The translations under genes and the position numbers were made by a program. Under the pieces are notes generated by a model that saw nothing but the letters and a program-made list of their open reading frames with translations, did no database searches and was not told the DNA's origin. From Deltaproteobacteria bacterium (GTDB taxonomy: Bacteria > SAR324 > JACQKK01), in assembly GCA_029858165.1 (NCBI GenBank), contig JAOUFO010000133.1, positions 1 through 5,636 on the forward strand: 5,636 bases of DNA. Direction: 5' to 3'. Of this stretch, positions 1 through 5,584 are shown piece after piece. Position 1 is the first letter of the stretch. Each line of letters begins with the position of its first letter.

Positions 1-667
1 ACCATTGACTTAAATTCTGGCCTTCCACATATTCGGTTAAAAAATACAAAAACCGCCTTTCTCCGGGGGGGGAAACCACCTTCACCACATGCGGGCTGTC
101 AATCCGCCTGCCGATCCATTCCTCCCGGATAAAACGGTCTATGTATTCCGGGTCATCCAGGTAATTGACTGAAGGGGTTTTCAGAATCACCGCCTGTCCC
201 GTTTCAACAATCACCGCCTGATACAATTGGGTGTGTTTGCTGGTGTACACCTCCCTAAGAATCCGCAATCCCTCCCACTCCATTCCCACCGAAAGAGGCG
301 GAGGAAAGGGTGTGGCGGTTAATTGGCGGTAGAATTCATCGGTTTCCCGGTTGGGCAGCCGGGTTACCCGCACCAGCACACAGGTGACATTGTCATCACT
401 GCCCGCGGCGACCGCCTTTTCGCACACCCGCCCGGCCAGCTGTTCCAGATTGTCCTCCAGAGGGGTAAACAGGCTGAGCAAATCCGGGGCGCTTAAAAAA
501 TCATGGACCCCGTCACTGACCAGCATAAACAAATCTCCAACCTCCACATCCTCACTGACATGGTCAAACCCCACCTGTTCTTCCGCCCCCATGGCACGGG
601 TAAGATAGGTTTTGTGGGGCCCTGCCACCATCCGGTGATCCCGGGTGAGGGGTGTCAAAACCCCCCG
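1..667 (-). CDS. Bifunctional PP2C-type phosphatase / Ser-Thr protein kinase, fragment (5' truncated, 3' end beyond window)
   Basis: Reading the minus strand from about 667 down to position 2 gives an uninterrupted frame. It opens with a PP2C C-terminal half: GVLTPLTRDHR, then TRAMGAEEQVGFDHV, then the metal-site block GDLFMLVSDGVHDFL, then GSDDNVTCVLVRV. A short linker follows (LPNRETDEFYRQL), then the N-lobe of a Hanks-type kinase. In the N-lobe, LREVYTSKHTQLYQA replaces a glycine-rich loop, QAVILKTPS carries the likely ATP-binding lysine, FIREEWIGRRI the alpha-C glutamate, and FLTEYVEGQNLSQW the hinge. The phosphatase-then-kinase order is that of the fused regulators often found in nitrate assimilation clusters; such proteins phosphorylate and dephosphorylate proteins on Ser/Thr. 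The PP2C N-terminal half, with the first metal-binding Asp motifs, is absent: above ~667 the frame stays open to an ATG at 725-727, but that part is antisense to nasA and has no PP2C character. The phosphatase should therefore be inactive. Kinase status cannot be judged because its catalytic loop lies outside the window. Confidence 0.8.
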
Positions 668-1273
668 GTAAGGGTGGAAAAATACCACCGCGCCTGGCGG
701 GGGGTTCTTTTGCTGGCCGGTGAGCATCTGCGGACAGGCAGGGATAGGATCGCATCCCACCCCTGCGGAACGGTGGCCTACATGGGCAAAGACCACCCCA
801 TCACCCGGGTGGAACTGGCCGGGGAAACCCCCTTGGGGCAAACCGATCTGATGAGATTGGACCAGGCCTTTCCACAATCCGAAGAACTGGAAAGCCTGGT
901 GTATAACGATGCGCGTCACTCGCTTTTTAAGCGGGTGTGGCTGCGGGATGACCGGCTGGCGGGAGTGCGTTGGGTTGGAGAACACCCTCAGGAAACAGAA
1001 TGGCTGGTCGGCCTGATGCTGGAACACAGGGAAATCGGCACCTTGCGCCCTTATCTGCTGGCCCCTGGCGGACCGGTGAGCAAAGAAAACACCAAAGGCA
1101 AAATCGTGTGCGCCTGCCAAAACGTAGGGGCGCTGGAAATCAAACGGGCCATACAGGCCGGGGCGGCCACTTTGCAAGGGGTCCAATCGGCCACCCTGGC
1201 CGGGACCGGGTGCGGCTCCTGTATACCGGAAATTAAAAAAATGCTCGGCCAGGAATCCGGGTTTTCCCGGTAA
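656..1273 (+). pseudogene. nasA: Assimilatory nitrate reductase NasA, C-terminal remnant with BFD-type [2Fe-2S] domain
   Basis: The frame ending in TAA at 1271-1273 begins to resemble NasA at QNPPVRVEKY (656 onward), the segment that closes the molybdopterin-binding part in nitrate reductases. It continues through HPITRVELAG and SLVYNDARHSLFKRVWL to the end domain. That end domain is a BFD-like [2Fe-2S] module, with Cys codons at 1109-1111 and 1115-1117 (VCACQNVG) and at 1211-1213 and 1220-1222 (GTGCGSCIPEIKKML). NasA reduces nitrate to nitrite in the cytoplasm using Mo-bis-MGD and Fe-S centres. Full-length enzymes are roughly 700-900 residues, so about 205 residues cannot be a working reductase: the [4Fe-4S] and molybdenum domains are missing. 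The same frame opens at an ATG at 503, but codons 503-655 are exact antisense to the phosphatase gene, so I do not accept that start. The four Fe-S cysteines are intact, so decay is recent or the junction is artificial. A translated product would be a small Fe-S protein at most. Confidence 0.78.
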
Positions 1274-1443
1274 AGCGGAACACTCCCCCCAAAAACCATC
1301 ACGGGCTTACGCCGCCCAATCCCCTCGCCCCGCCCGCCTGGGGGTCCGATTTGGCCGTTGGCGCCGCCATGCTCTTTCGTAAAAGGGGGGCGCGGGGGGG
1401 CTTGCTCCCCCGCATGTTTTTCAGCTTTTTTGAATCTTTTGGC
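1274..1443. other. Intergenic stretch after nasA remnant
   Basis: No gene is supported here. It begins directly after the nasA stop, holds C-rich unremarkable sequence to about 1370, and then enters the terminator-like module described separately. The open frames that start here on the plus strand (from 1351) translate repeat sequence and run antisense into the Mrp gene, so they are not credible proteins. Confidence 0.6.
1392..1421 (+). terminator. Rho-independent terminator-like hairpin downstream of nasA
   Basis: The left arm GCGGGGGGG (1392-1400) pairs with CTCCCCCGC (1405-1413) through one G-T wobble around a CTTG tetraloop, followed by ATGTTTTTC. It lies about 120 bp after the nasA stop and points the same way. 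The preceding CGTAAAAGGGGGG and the hairpin closely match the two terminator copies near the right end of the window, so this is a copy of a repeated module as well as a possible terminator. Confidence 0.6.
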
Positions 1444-1724
1444 GGCTCCAAATCACTAAGCCGGGCTGGTTACACTTCTTTTGGGATCCCTGTCCAGCGG
1501 TTCACCACCGCCATCCGCCTTGTGGCGGCTTTGGCCGGGCTTGCGCCGCCTTTCTTTTTGGGTTCCTTGTCCGGCAACCAGCACCGGCGTTTATTTGTCG
1601 CCGGTCGGCTCCAAATCACTAAGCCAGGCTGGTTGCACTTCTTTTGGTGTCCTGTCCAGCGGTTCACCACCGCCATCCGCCTTGCGGCGGCTTTGGGCGG
1701 GGTTCACCGCCTTTCTTTTGGGGG
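1444..1724 (+). repeat. 163-bp direct repeat, about 1.7 copies
   Basis: Copy 1 starts at 1444 and copy 2 at 1607, both with GGCTCCAAATCACTAAGCC. Over the ~118 bp they share there are only about a dozen or so differences, mostly near the ends. Each copy then has a GGCTGGTTRCACTTCTTTTGG segment, CTGTCCAGCGGTTCACCACC, and a small hairpin (CCGCC at 1515-1519 with GGCGG at 1524-1528; CCGCC at 1677-1681 with GGCGG at 1686-1690). Each closes with CCGCCTTTCTTTT plus a G run. Copy 2 ends immediately before the Mrp stop codon. Related pieces recur at 2925-3117 (opposite orientation) and 5220-5636. No transposase or terminal inverted repeats are visible. Confidence 0.85.
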
Positions 1725-2819
1725 TTACAGTTTATCCAGGGCTTTTATCATGTTTTCGGCCACGCCGCGGAACCCGTTTTTCACCGGGGAATCCCCTTTG
1801 GCGGCAGATACCGGCTCACCGGCATCCCCCCCCTGACGGATGGAAAGCTCCAGGGGCAGACGGCCCAAAAACGGCACGTTCAAATCCTTGCAGGCGGCCT
1901 CGCCGGTGCCGGAGTTGAATATGGCGGTTTCATGGTCACAATGGGGGCAGACAAAACTGCTCATGTTTTCCACCAGCCCCAGGATGGGGATTTCCACTTT
2001 TTGAAACATCGCCACCGCCCGGATGGCATCCAGCAGGGCCACATCCTGAGGGGTGGTGACAATCAACGCCCCGCTCACCTCGCACAACTGAGACAGGGTC
2101 AATTGCACATCGCCGGTTCCGGGGGGCAGGTCTAAAATCATAAAATCCCCGCCGGGCCATTGGGTATCCCGCAACAATTGGTCCAGCACCTGATGCACCA
2201 TCGGCCCCCGCCAGATGGCCGCCTGGGATTCATCCACCAGGTTTCCCAGGGAGAGGATATCCAAGCCGAATTTTTGAATGGGGACGATTTTGTTTCCGTT
2301 GATTTCCGGGCGGGCCTCCCGCAGGCCGGTCATGATGGGCACCGAAGGGCCGTAAATATCGGCGTCAAACAAAGACACCTTATGCCCCATCCCGGCCAGG
2401 GTGACCGCCAGATTCACCGCCACGGTGGATTTGCCCACCCCCCCCTTGCCGCTGGCCACGGCGATCACCGCCTTGTAATTATCCAGATACACCTGCCGCT
2501 CGGGCCGTTGGGCGGCACGGGGCTGGGTGCCCTCCGGGGGATGGTGGTGTCCCCCTGCGTGGGAGTGGTTGTGGCCGCCGGGCTCCGTCACCTGCAAAGT
2601 TACACCCTGGATGCCGGGGATTTCCTTCACCCGGGATTCCACCTCCCGGGTCACCCGGGAGCGCAGGCCGTCATCCGCGGGCAGAGCCAGGGTGATGGTG
2701 ACCTGATCCCCCTTGACCACGCAGGTGGTGACCGCTTCGGCTTCCAGCAGGTGTTGGCCGGTTTCCCCCAGTTGAATGGAGGTGAAGGCTTGCTCAAACA
2801 GGGTTTCCATATCGGGCAT
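1725..2819 (-). CDS. mrp: Iron-sulfur cluster carrier protein, Mrp/ApbC (NBP35) family P-loop ATPase
   Basis: This is a complete 364-aa protein of normal family length. Residues 1-78 resemble the MIP18/DUF59-type domain that precedes many Mrp proteins, ending GIQGVTLQV. Residues 83-93 form a His-rich linker (HNHSHAGGHHH). The ATPase core has the deviant Walker A SGKGGVGKS at 123-131, FDADIYGPS at 151-159, the Walker B-like LDLPPGTGD at 229-237, TTPQDVALLDA at 255-265, and the CPHC pair at 291-294 that binds a bridging [4Fe-4S] cluster between two subunits. Family members are cytoplasmic homodimers that carry Fe-S clusters to apo-proteins in an ATPase-dependent manner. The ATG at 2817-2819 has AGGA at 2830-2833, 10 nt upstream; an in-frame ATG at 2808-2810 is the alternative. 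The N-terminal domain lacks the usual DPE motif and the conserved Cys after the beta strand (LPADDGLRSR instead), so that domain looks degenerate. The gene stands alone between two repeat blocks, and its stop abuts the 1444-1724 repeat. Confidence 0.95.
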   Translation of the reverse strand: MPDMETLFEQAFTSIQLGETGQHLLEAEAVTTCVVKGDQVTITLALPADDGLRSRVTREVESRVKEIPGIQGVTLQVTEPGGHNHSHAGGHHHPPEGTQPRAAQRPERQVYLDNYKAVIAVASGKGGVGKSTVAVNLAVTLAGMGHKVSLFDADIYGPSVPIMTGLREARPEINGNKIVPIQKFGLDILSLGNLVDESQAAIWRGPMVHQVLDQLLRDTQWPGGDFMILDLPPGTGDVQLTLSQLCEVSGALIVTTPQDVALLDAIRAVAMFQKVEIPILGLVENMSSFVCPHCDHETAIFNSGTGEAACKDLNVPFLGRLPLELSIRQGGDAGEPVSAAKGDSPVKNGFRGVAENMIKALDKL

Positions 2820-2924
2820 GAGAATGTTTTCCTGAAAAATGGCTTGATTGGAGCGGGCGGCCAGCCCCTTGGAACCGGCCCCCGCCTGTGTGATCTATCA
2901 AAGTCCCATTCTATGATGGAAACA
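2820..2924. other. Mrp upstream region
   Basis: About 100 bp separate the Mrp start from the tandem repeat. The Mrp ribosome binding site (AGGA, minus strand, 2830-2833) is here. I see no convincing -10/-35 pair. Any promoter must lie in this short space or inside the repeat. Confidence 0.4.
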
Positions 2925-3117
2925 CCCCAAAAAGAAAGGCACCAGCCAGCCTGCGGCGTTTGGAGCCGACCGGCGACACAACGCAGGGCTGTGCTGGTGC
3001 TGGACAGGACCCCAAAAAGAAAGGCACCAGCCAGCCATCGGCGTTTGGAGCCGACAGGCGACACAACGCAGGGCTGTGCTGGTGCTGGACAGAACCCAAA
3101 AAGAAAGGCACCAGCCA
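2925..3117 (-). repeat. ~85-bp tandem repeat, about 2.3 copies
   Basis: Units begin at 2925, 3010 and ~3095 on the plus strand (A-run starts at 2929, 3014 and 3098: periods 85 and 84). The first two units differ at only a handful of positions. Read on the minus strand, each holds GGCTCCAAACGCCG, GGCTGGCTGGTGCC, TTTCTTTTTGGGG and CTGTCCAGCACCAGCAC, a variant of the modules seen at 1444-1724 and 5421-5466. Inside the array GCTGGTGC and its exact complement GCACCAGC flank a 22-23-nt loop (2993-3000 with 3024-3031; 3078-3085 with 3108-3115). There are no unique spacers, so this is not a CRISPR array. Confidence 0.9.
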
Positions 3118-3126
3118 ACTTTAAGC

Positions 3127-3156
3127 AAAAATTCGGCGGGGGGGCCGACCCCCCTG
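3127..3156 (-). terminator. Terminator-like hairpin downstream of the MCP gene
   Basis: On the minus strand CAGGGGGG (3156-3149) pairs with CCCCCCCG (3144-3137) around a TCGG loop, with one G-T wobble, followed by CCGAATTTTTGC. It lies about 100 bp beyond the MCP stop and is oriented to end MCP transcription. The upstream sequence (TTCAAAACCCGTAAA, minus strand, 3180 downward) matches the lead-in of the hairpins at 5349 and 5510, so this is a diverged copy of the same module with a different loop. Confidence 0.55.
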
Positions 3157-3227
3157 GGCCCACAATTTACGGGTTTTGAAGCAGGCGAAAATAGAATCGT
3201 AAAGGTGTGGGGGGAGGACGGGCCAAG

Positions 3228-3253
3228 GATCCCCCGCAGGATTTGCGGGGATC
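3228..3253 (-). other. Hairpin overlapping the MCP stop codon
   Basis: GATCCCC (from 3228) and GGGGATC (to 3253) are complementary, with GCA/TGC continuing the stem past one bulged C and a short loop. The structure overlaps the TGA at 3252-3254. No T tract follows on the minus strand, so it is better seen as an mRNA 3'-end structure than as a standard intrinsic terminator. Confidence 0.4.
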
Positions 3254-5087
3254 AGGATTTAAAGTCGTCAGAATCGCCTGAATCGTTTTCAAAAGAGAGT
3301 GCCAGCGGTTCACTCCCTCCGGAAAGTGCGGATTCCTCGCCGAATTGAAAGTCATCCTCCCGCAACAACCCCTCCGGGGAGAAATTTTCCTGGTTTGAAA
3401 AATCAGCCCGGCGCTCTGGGGGGGCTTCCTCCTCGGTTTCTTTCAAACGGAATTGGCCCACCAGTTTTCTGAGGTATTCCATTTGGCCGTTTAATTCCTC
3501 GGCGGCGGCGGCGGATTCTTCGGCGGCGGCGGCATTTTGATGGGTCACATTGTCTATCTGGCCCAGGGTTTGGCTGATATTGGTGATATCCGCCGCCTGT
3601 TCGTTGGAACTGGAGGCAATGGATTCCAGCAAAGAGGTCATGTGCTGGAATCCCCCCACCACCTGGATGAGAGTGTTTTGGGTGGTTTGGGCTATTTCGG
3701 TCCCTTTCTGCACTTTTTTCACGGTGCTTTCAATCAAAGCACTCACATCCCTGGCGGCTTTGGCGGAGCGGATGGCCAGATTGTGCACCTCATCGGCCAC
3801 CACGGCAAACCCTTTGCCGTAAGCCCCGGCTCTGGCGGCTTCCACCGCGGCGTTTAAGGACAGCAGGTTGGTCTGAAAGGCGATCTCATCAATCACGGTG
3901 ATGATTTTGGAAATTTCCCGGGAACTGCTGTTGATATCCAGCATGGAGGCCACCATCTCTCCCATGGAAGAGGTTCCATGGTCGGCATTCATCTGAAACC
4001 CCTGGGCCAATTGACTGACCAGAGAGGAATTGGCGGCGTTGCCGGATGTTTTGGCGGTCAGGTCGTTGATCGTGTCGGTGATCATATCCAACGACACCTG
4101 TTGCTCATAGGCCCCCTGGCTGAGAGAATGAGAGGTGTTGGATACTTCCGCCGCCCCTACCGCGATCTGGTTGGCGGCTTGAGTGATTTCGGTGATCAAT
4201 TTGTTCAGGTTGGCCACGGTTTGTTGCAAAGCCAAACCCAATTCATCCATTTCGCTTTTCACCTCAACTTCCATGGATAAATCCCCCTGGGATACCCGCC
4301 TGAGGCTGGCCAGGGTGGAGAACTTCATGTTTTCGGCAAACGCTTCTATGGCTTTGGCCATTTGGCCCAGTTCATCATTGCGGAACTCCCCCAAATTGAT
4401 GTCAATCCGACCCAGGGCCATATCCTCCAAAGCCTTGGAAAAATGGTTGAGGGGATTGCGGATGGAGCGGGTGATGGCAACTGAAATGAAAATCCCGAAC
4501 AACAGTGCCACCACTGCCAGCAGAGGAAACAGGGTATTGGCGGTGGATATGGATTCAATAATCAGGTTCAGTTCCCGGCTCAGTTTGGAGTTTTCCGTCT
4601 CAGAGATTTCCTCCACCTTGCTCACCAGACGATCAGATATTTTGTTGTATCCGGGCATCAACCGATTGCCCGCCGCAGTGCCCTGACGGATATAGGCGTT
4701 GGTCATTTCTCCGCCCTTTTCCTTGAATTCCTTGAACAGTTCCTCAAGCTCAAGGATTTTCCTCAACCCTTCCTTATCGTTGAAATCTTCATAATAGACT
4801 CGGAAGTTTTCCAGAGCGTCGGAAAAATCGTTGTTCAGCATACGGCTCATCTGGGCCGCCTCAGCCTGCTCCCCTATGCCGGAGGAAATCTCCTCGGTCC
4901 AATGCTGCAACTGAAACACATCCAGTTCCATCTGCTTGGCCAATTGGGCAAATGTAAGGATATCCCTTCTGGCCCTTACAAACTGGTCCAAAAGATTGCT
5001 GGAAAGATAAGAGAAGGCCGCAGTGGTGACAAAAACCACCATCAGCAGAATGGAAAATCCCAATGCGACACGGGTTCCGATTTTCAT
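3252..5087 (-). CDS. Methyl-accepting chemotaxis protein with tandem HAMP regions
   Basis: This is a complete 611-aa transmembrane chemoreceptor. A TM segment spans about 7-28 after a short basic N-terminus (MKIGTRVALG). Residues ~30-182 are a helical periplasmic sensor of four-helix-bundle type (ELDVFQLQHWTEEISSG near 55-70). TM2 covers ~184-205. HAMP 1 is ~206-255 (RSIRNPLNHF...FRNDELGQMAKAI). A second HAMP-like stretch is ~258-298 (RVSQGDLSMEVEVKSEMDELG). The coiled-coil signalling domain follows, with its conserved tip around 399-437 (EIAFQTNLLSLNAAVEAARAG, GKGFAVVADEVHNLA), which contacts CheA/CheW. AAAAEESAAAAEELN at 519-533 is a typical methylation helix. Residues ~548-611 are an acidic, Ser-rich tail without the NWETF-type CheR-binding pentapeptide. 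The start is the ATG at 5085-5087 because AAGGA (5096-5100) and GGAGGT (5101-5106) precede it at good spacing. A longer in-frame ATG at 5151-5153 would add 22 non-membrane residues translated through this RBS. The ligand cannot be predicted. No che genes are adjacent, so this is an orphan receptor in this window. Confidence 0.95.
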   Translation of the reverse strand: MKIGTRVALGFSILLMVVFVTTAAFSYLSSNLLDQFVRARRDILTFAQLAKQMELDVFQLQHWTEEISSGIGEQAEAAQMSRMLNNDFSDALENFRVYYEDFNDKEGLRKILELEELFKEFKEKGGEMTNAYIRQGTAAGNRLMPGYNKISDRLVSKVEEISETENSKLSRELNLIIESISTANTLFPLLAVVALLFGIFISVAITRSIRNPLNHFSKALEDMALGRIDINLGEFRNDELGQMAKAIEAFAENMKFSTLASLRRVSQGDLSMEVEVKSEMDELGLALQQTVANLNKLITEITQAANQIAVGAAEVSNTSHSLSQGAYEQQVSLDMITDTINDLTAKTSGNAANSSLVSQLAQGFQMNADHGTSSMGEMVASMLDINSSSREISKIITVIDEIAFQTNLLSLNAAVEAARAGAYGKGFAVVADEVHNLAIRSAKAARDVSALIESTVKKVQKGTEIAQTTQNTLIQVVGGFQHMTSLLESIASSSNEQAADITNISQTLGQIDNVTHQNAAAAEESAAAAEELNGQMEYLRKLVGQFRLKETEEEAPPERRADFSNQENFSPEGLLREDDFQFGEESALSGGSEPLALSFENDSGDSDDFKS

Positions 5088-5095
5088 GGTTCTGG

Positions 5096-5106
5096 TCCTT
5101 ACCTCC
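5096..5106 (-). promoter_or_regulatory. Ribosome binding site that fixes the MCP start
   Basis: On the minus strand GGAGGT (5106-5101) is followed at once by AAGGA (5100-5096), 8 nt before the ATG at 5087. This strong Shine-Dalgarno sequence argues for the 611-residue protein over the 633-residue reading from 5153. Confidence 0.7.
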
Positions 5107-5125
5107 CCAAAAAAGAATAGCTTTC

Positions 5126-5153
5126 TGCATACCCAGCCGGGTTCATAAAGCAA
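5126..5153 (-). promoter_or_regulatory. Possible weak sigma-70-like promoter for the MCP gene
   Basis: On the minus strand TTGCTT (5153-5148) and TATGCA (5131-5126) are separated by 16 bp, about 40 nt upstream of the MCP start codon. Both hexamers depart from consensus. I see no clear sigma-28 or sigma-54 element. This is a tentative placement only. Confidence 0.2.
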
Positions 5154-5219
5154 TACTCATAGCACTATTGAAGCCGGGATGGAACAGGGTTTGATGGTTG
5201 GCCGGTGTTTTTTGTCTTT

Positions 5220-5288
5220 CCAGCGGATTCCGATCCGCCATCCGCCTTTCAGCGGCTTGGGGCGGGGTTCACCGTCCTTCCTTTTGGT
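5220..5288 (+). repeat. Diverged copy of the CAGCGG...GGCGGGGTTCACCG repeat module
   Basis: From CCAGCGGATTCC through CCGCCATCCGCC, AGCGGCTTGG and GGCGGGGTTCACCG to CCTTCCTTTTGG, this segment follows the same order as the second half of the 1607-1724 repeat copy, with scattered substitutions. The small hairpin persists as CCGC (5242-5245) with GCGG (5252-5255). Confidence 0.75.
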
Positions 5289-5348
5289 GCGCTGCCCCAA
5301 TCCCCGCAACCCTGTATAAGCTTTCTTCAAACCCCGTAAAAGGGGGGT

Positions 5349-5380
5349 GCGGGGGGGCACGCTCCCCCGCTTTGTTTTTT
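5349..5380 (+). terminator. Strong terminator-like hairpin, repeat copy 1
   Basis: GCGGGGGGG (5349-5357) pairs with CTCCCCCGC (5362-5370) through one G-T wobble around a CACG loop, followed directly by TTTGTTTTTT. It points away from the MCP gene, so it does not terminate that gene. It may belong to a gene beyond the right edge or simply travel with the repeat. Confidence 0.6.
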
Positions 5381-5509
5381 GTTGTTTGTCCTGCGGCACC
5401 AGCACCGGCACGGGCCTTGCGGCTCCAAACGCCGAAGGCTGGCTGGTACTTTCTTTTTGGGTTCCCTTGACCCTGTATAAGCCTTCTTCAAAACCCGTAA
5501 AAGGGGGGT

Positions 5510-5541
5510 GCGGGGGGGCACGCTCCCCCGCTTTGTTTTTT
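5510..5541 (+). terminator. Strong terminator-like hairpin, repeat copy 2
   Basis: This is the same hairpin as at 5349-5380, 161 bp further on: GCGGGGGGG (5510-5518), loop CACG, CTCCCCCGC (5523-5531), then TTTGTTTTTT. Two identical terminators this close, with no gene between them, point to repeat duplication rather than selection for termination at each site. Confidence 0.6.
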
Positions 5542-5584
5542 GTTGTTTGTCCTGCGGCTTCACCACCGGCACGGGCCTTGCGGC

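Larger units (their letters stand above)
5309..5584 (+). repeat. Two near-identical 115-bp units at a 161-bp period, each with a terminator hairpin
   Basis: Units at 5309-5423 and 5470-5584 both start ACCCTGTATAAGC and end CACGGGCCTTGCGGC. I count about five differences between them. Each contains a TTCTTCAAA..CCCGTAAAA lead, the G-run/C-run hairpin, TTTGTTTTTTGTTGTTTG, and a CCTGCGGC segment. The 46 bp between them (5424-5469) hold a GGCTCCAAACGCCG...CTTTCTTTTTGGG module like that of the 2925-3117 array. No protein is credible here. Confidence 0.9.

Noticed and set aside
1444..1724. Insertion sequence or MITE
   Set aside because: No transposase, no terminal inverted repeats and no clear target-site duplication. 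The structure is a partial direct repeat, so only the label repeat is justified.
1351..2135. Plus-strand open frames of 145-163 codons
   Set aside because: They translate the GC-rich repeat and then the antisense of mrp. Repeated peptide segments simply mirror the DNA repeat.
2925..3117. CRISPR array
   Set aside because: Units are contiguous 85-bp repeats without unique spacers, and no cas genes are present.
2651..3163. Minus-strand frames that translate the tandem array, 66-170 codons
   Set aside because: Open in several frames at once because of repeat composition. No ribosome site or domain, and the longest overlaps the mrp start in a different frame.
2160..3179. 339-codon plus-strand open frame
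   Set aside because: It is antisense to most of Mrp and then runs through the 85-bp tandem repeat. Its translation has no recognisable domain, while the minus strand carries a full Mrp with all motifs.
3537..4686. Plus-strand frames of 90-167 codons inside the MCP region
   Set aside because: Antisense shadows of the MCP coding sequence. The minus-strand protein has complete, ordered domains.
5085..5153. Longer MCP start at 5153 giving 633 residues
   Set aside because: The extra 22 residues are translated through the strong Shine-Dalgarno at 5096-5106 and do not resemble an MCP N-terminus. The start at 5087 places a normal basic residue cluster before TM1.
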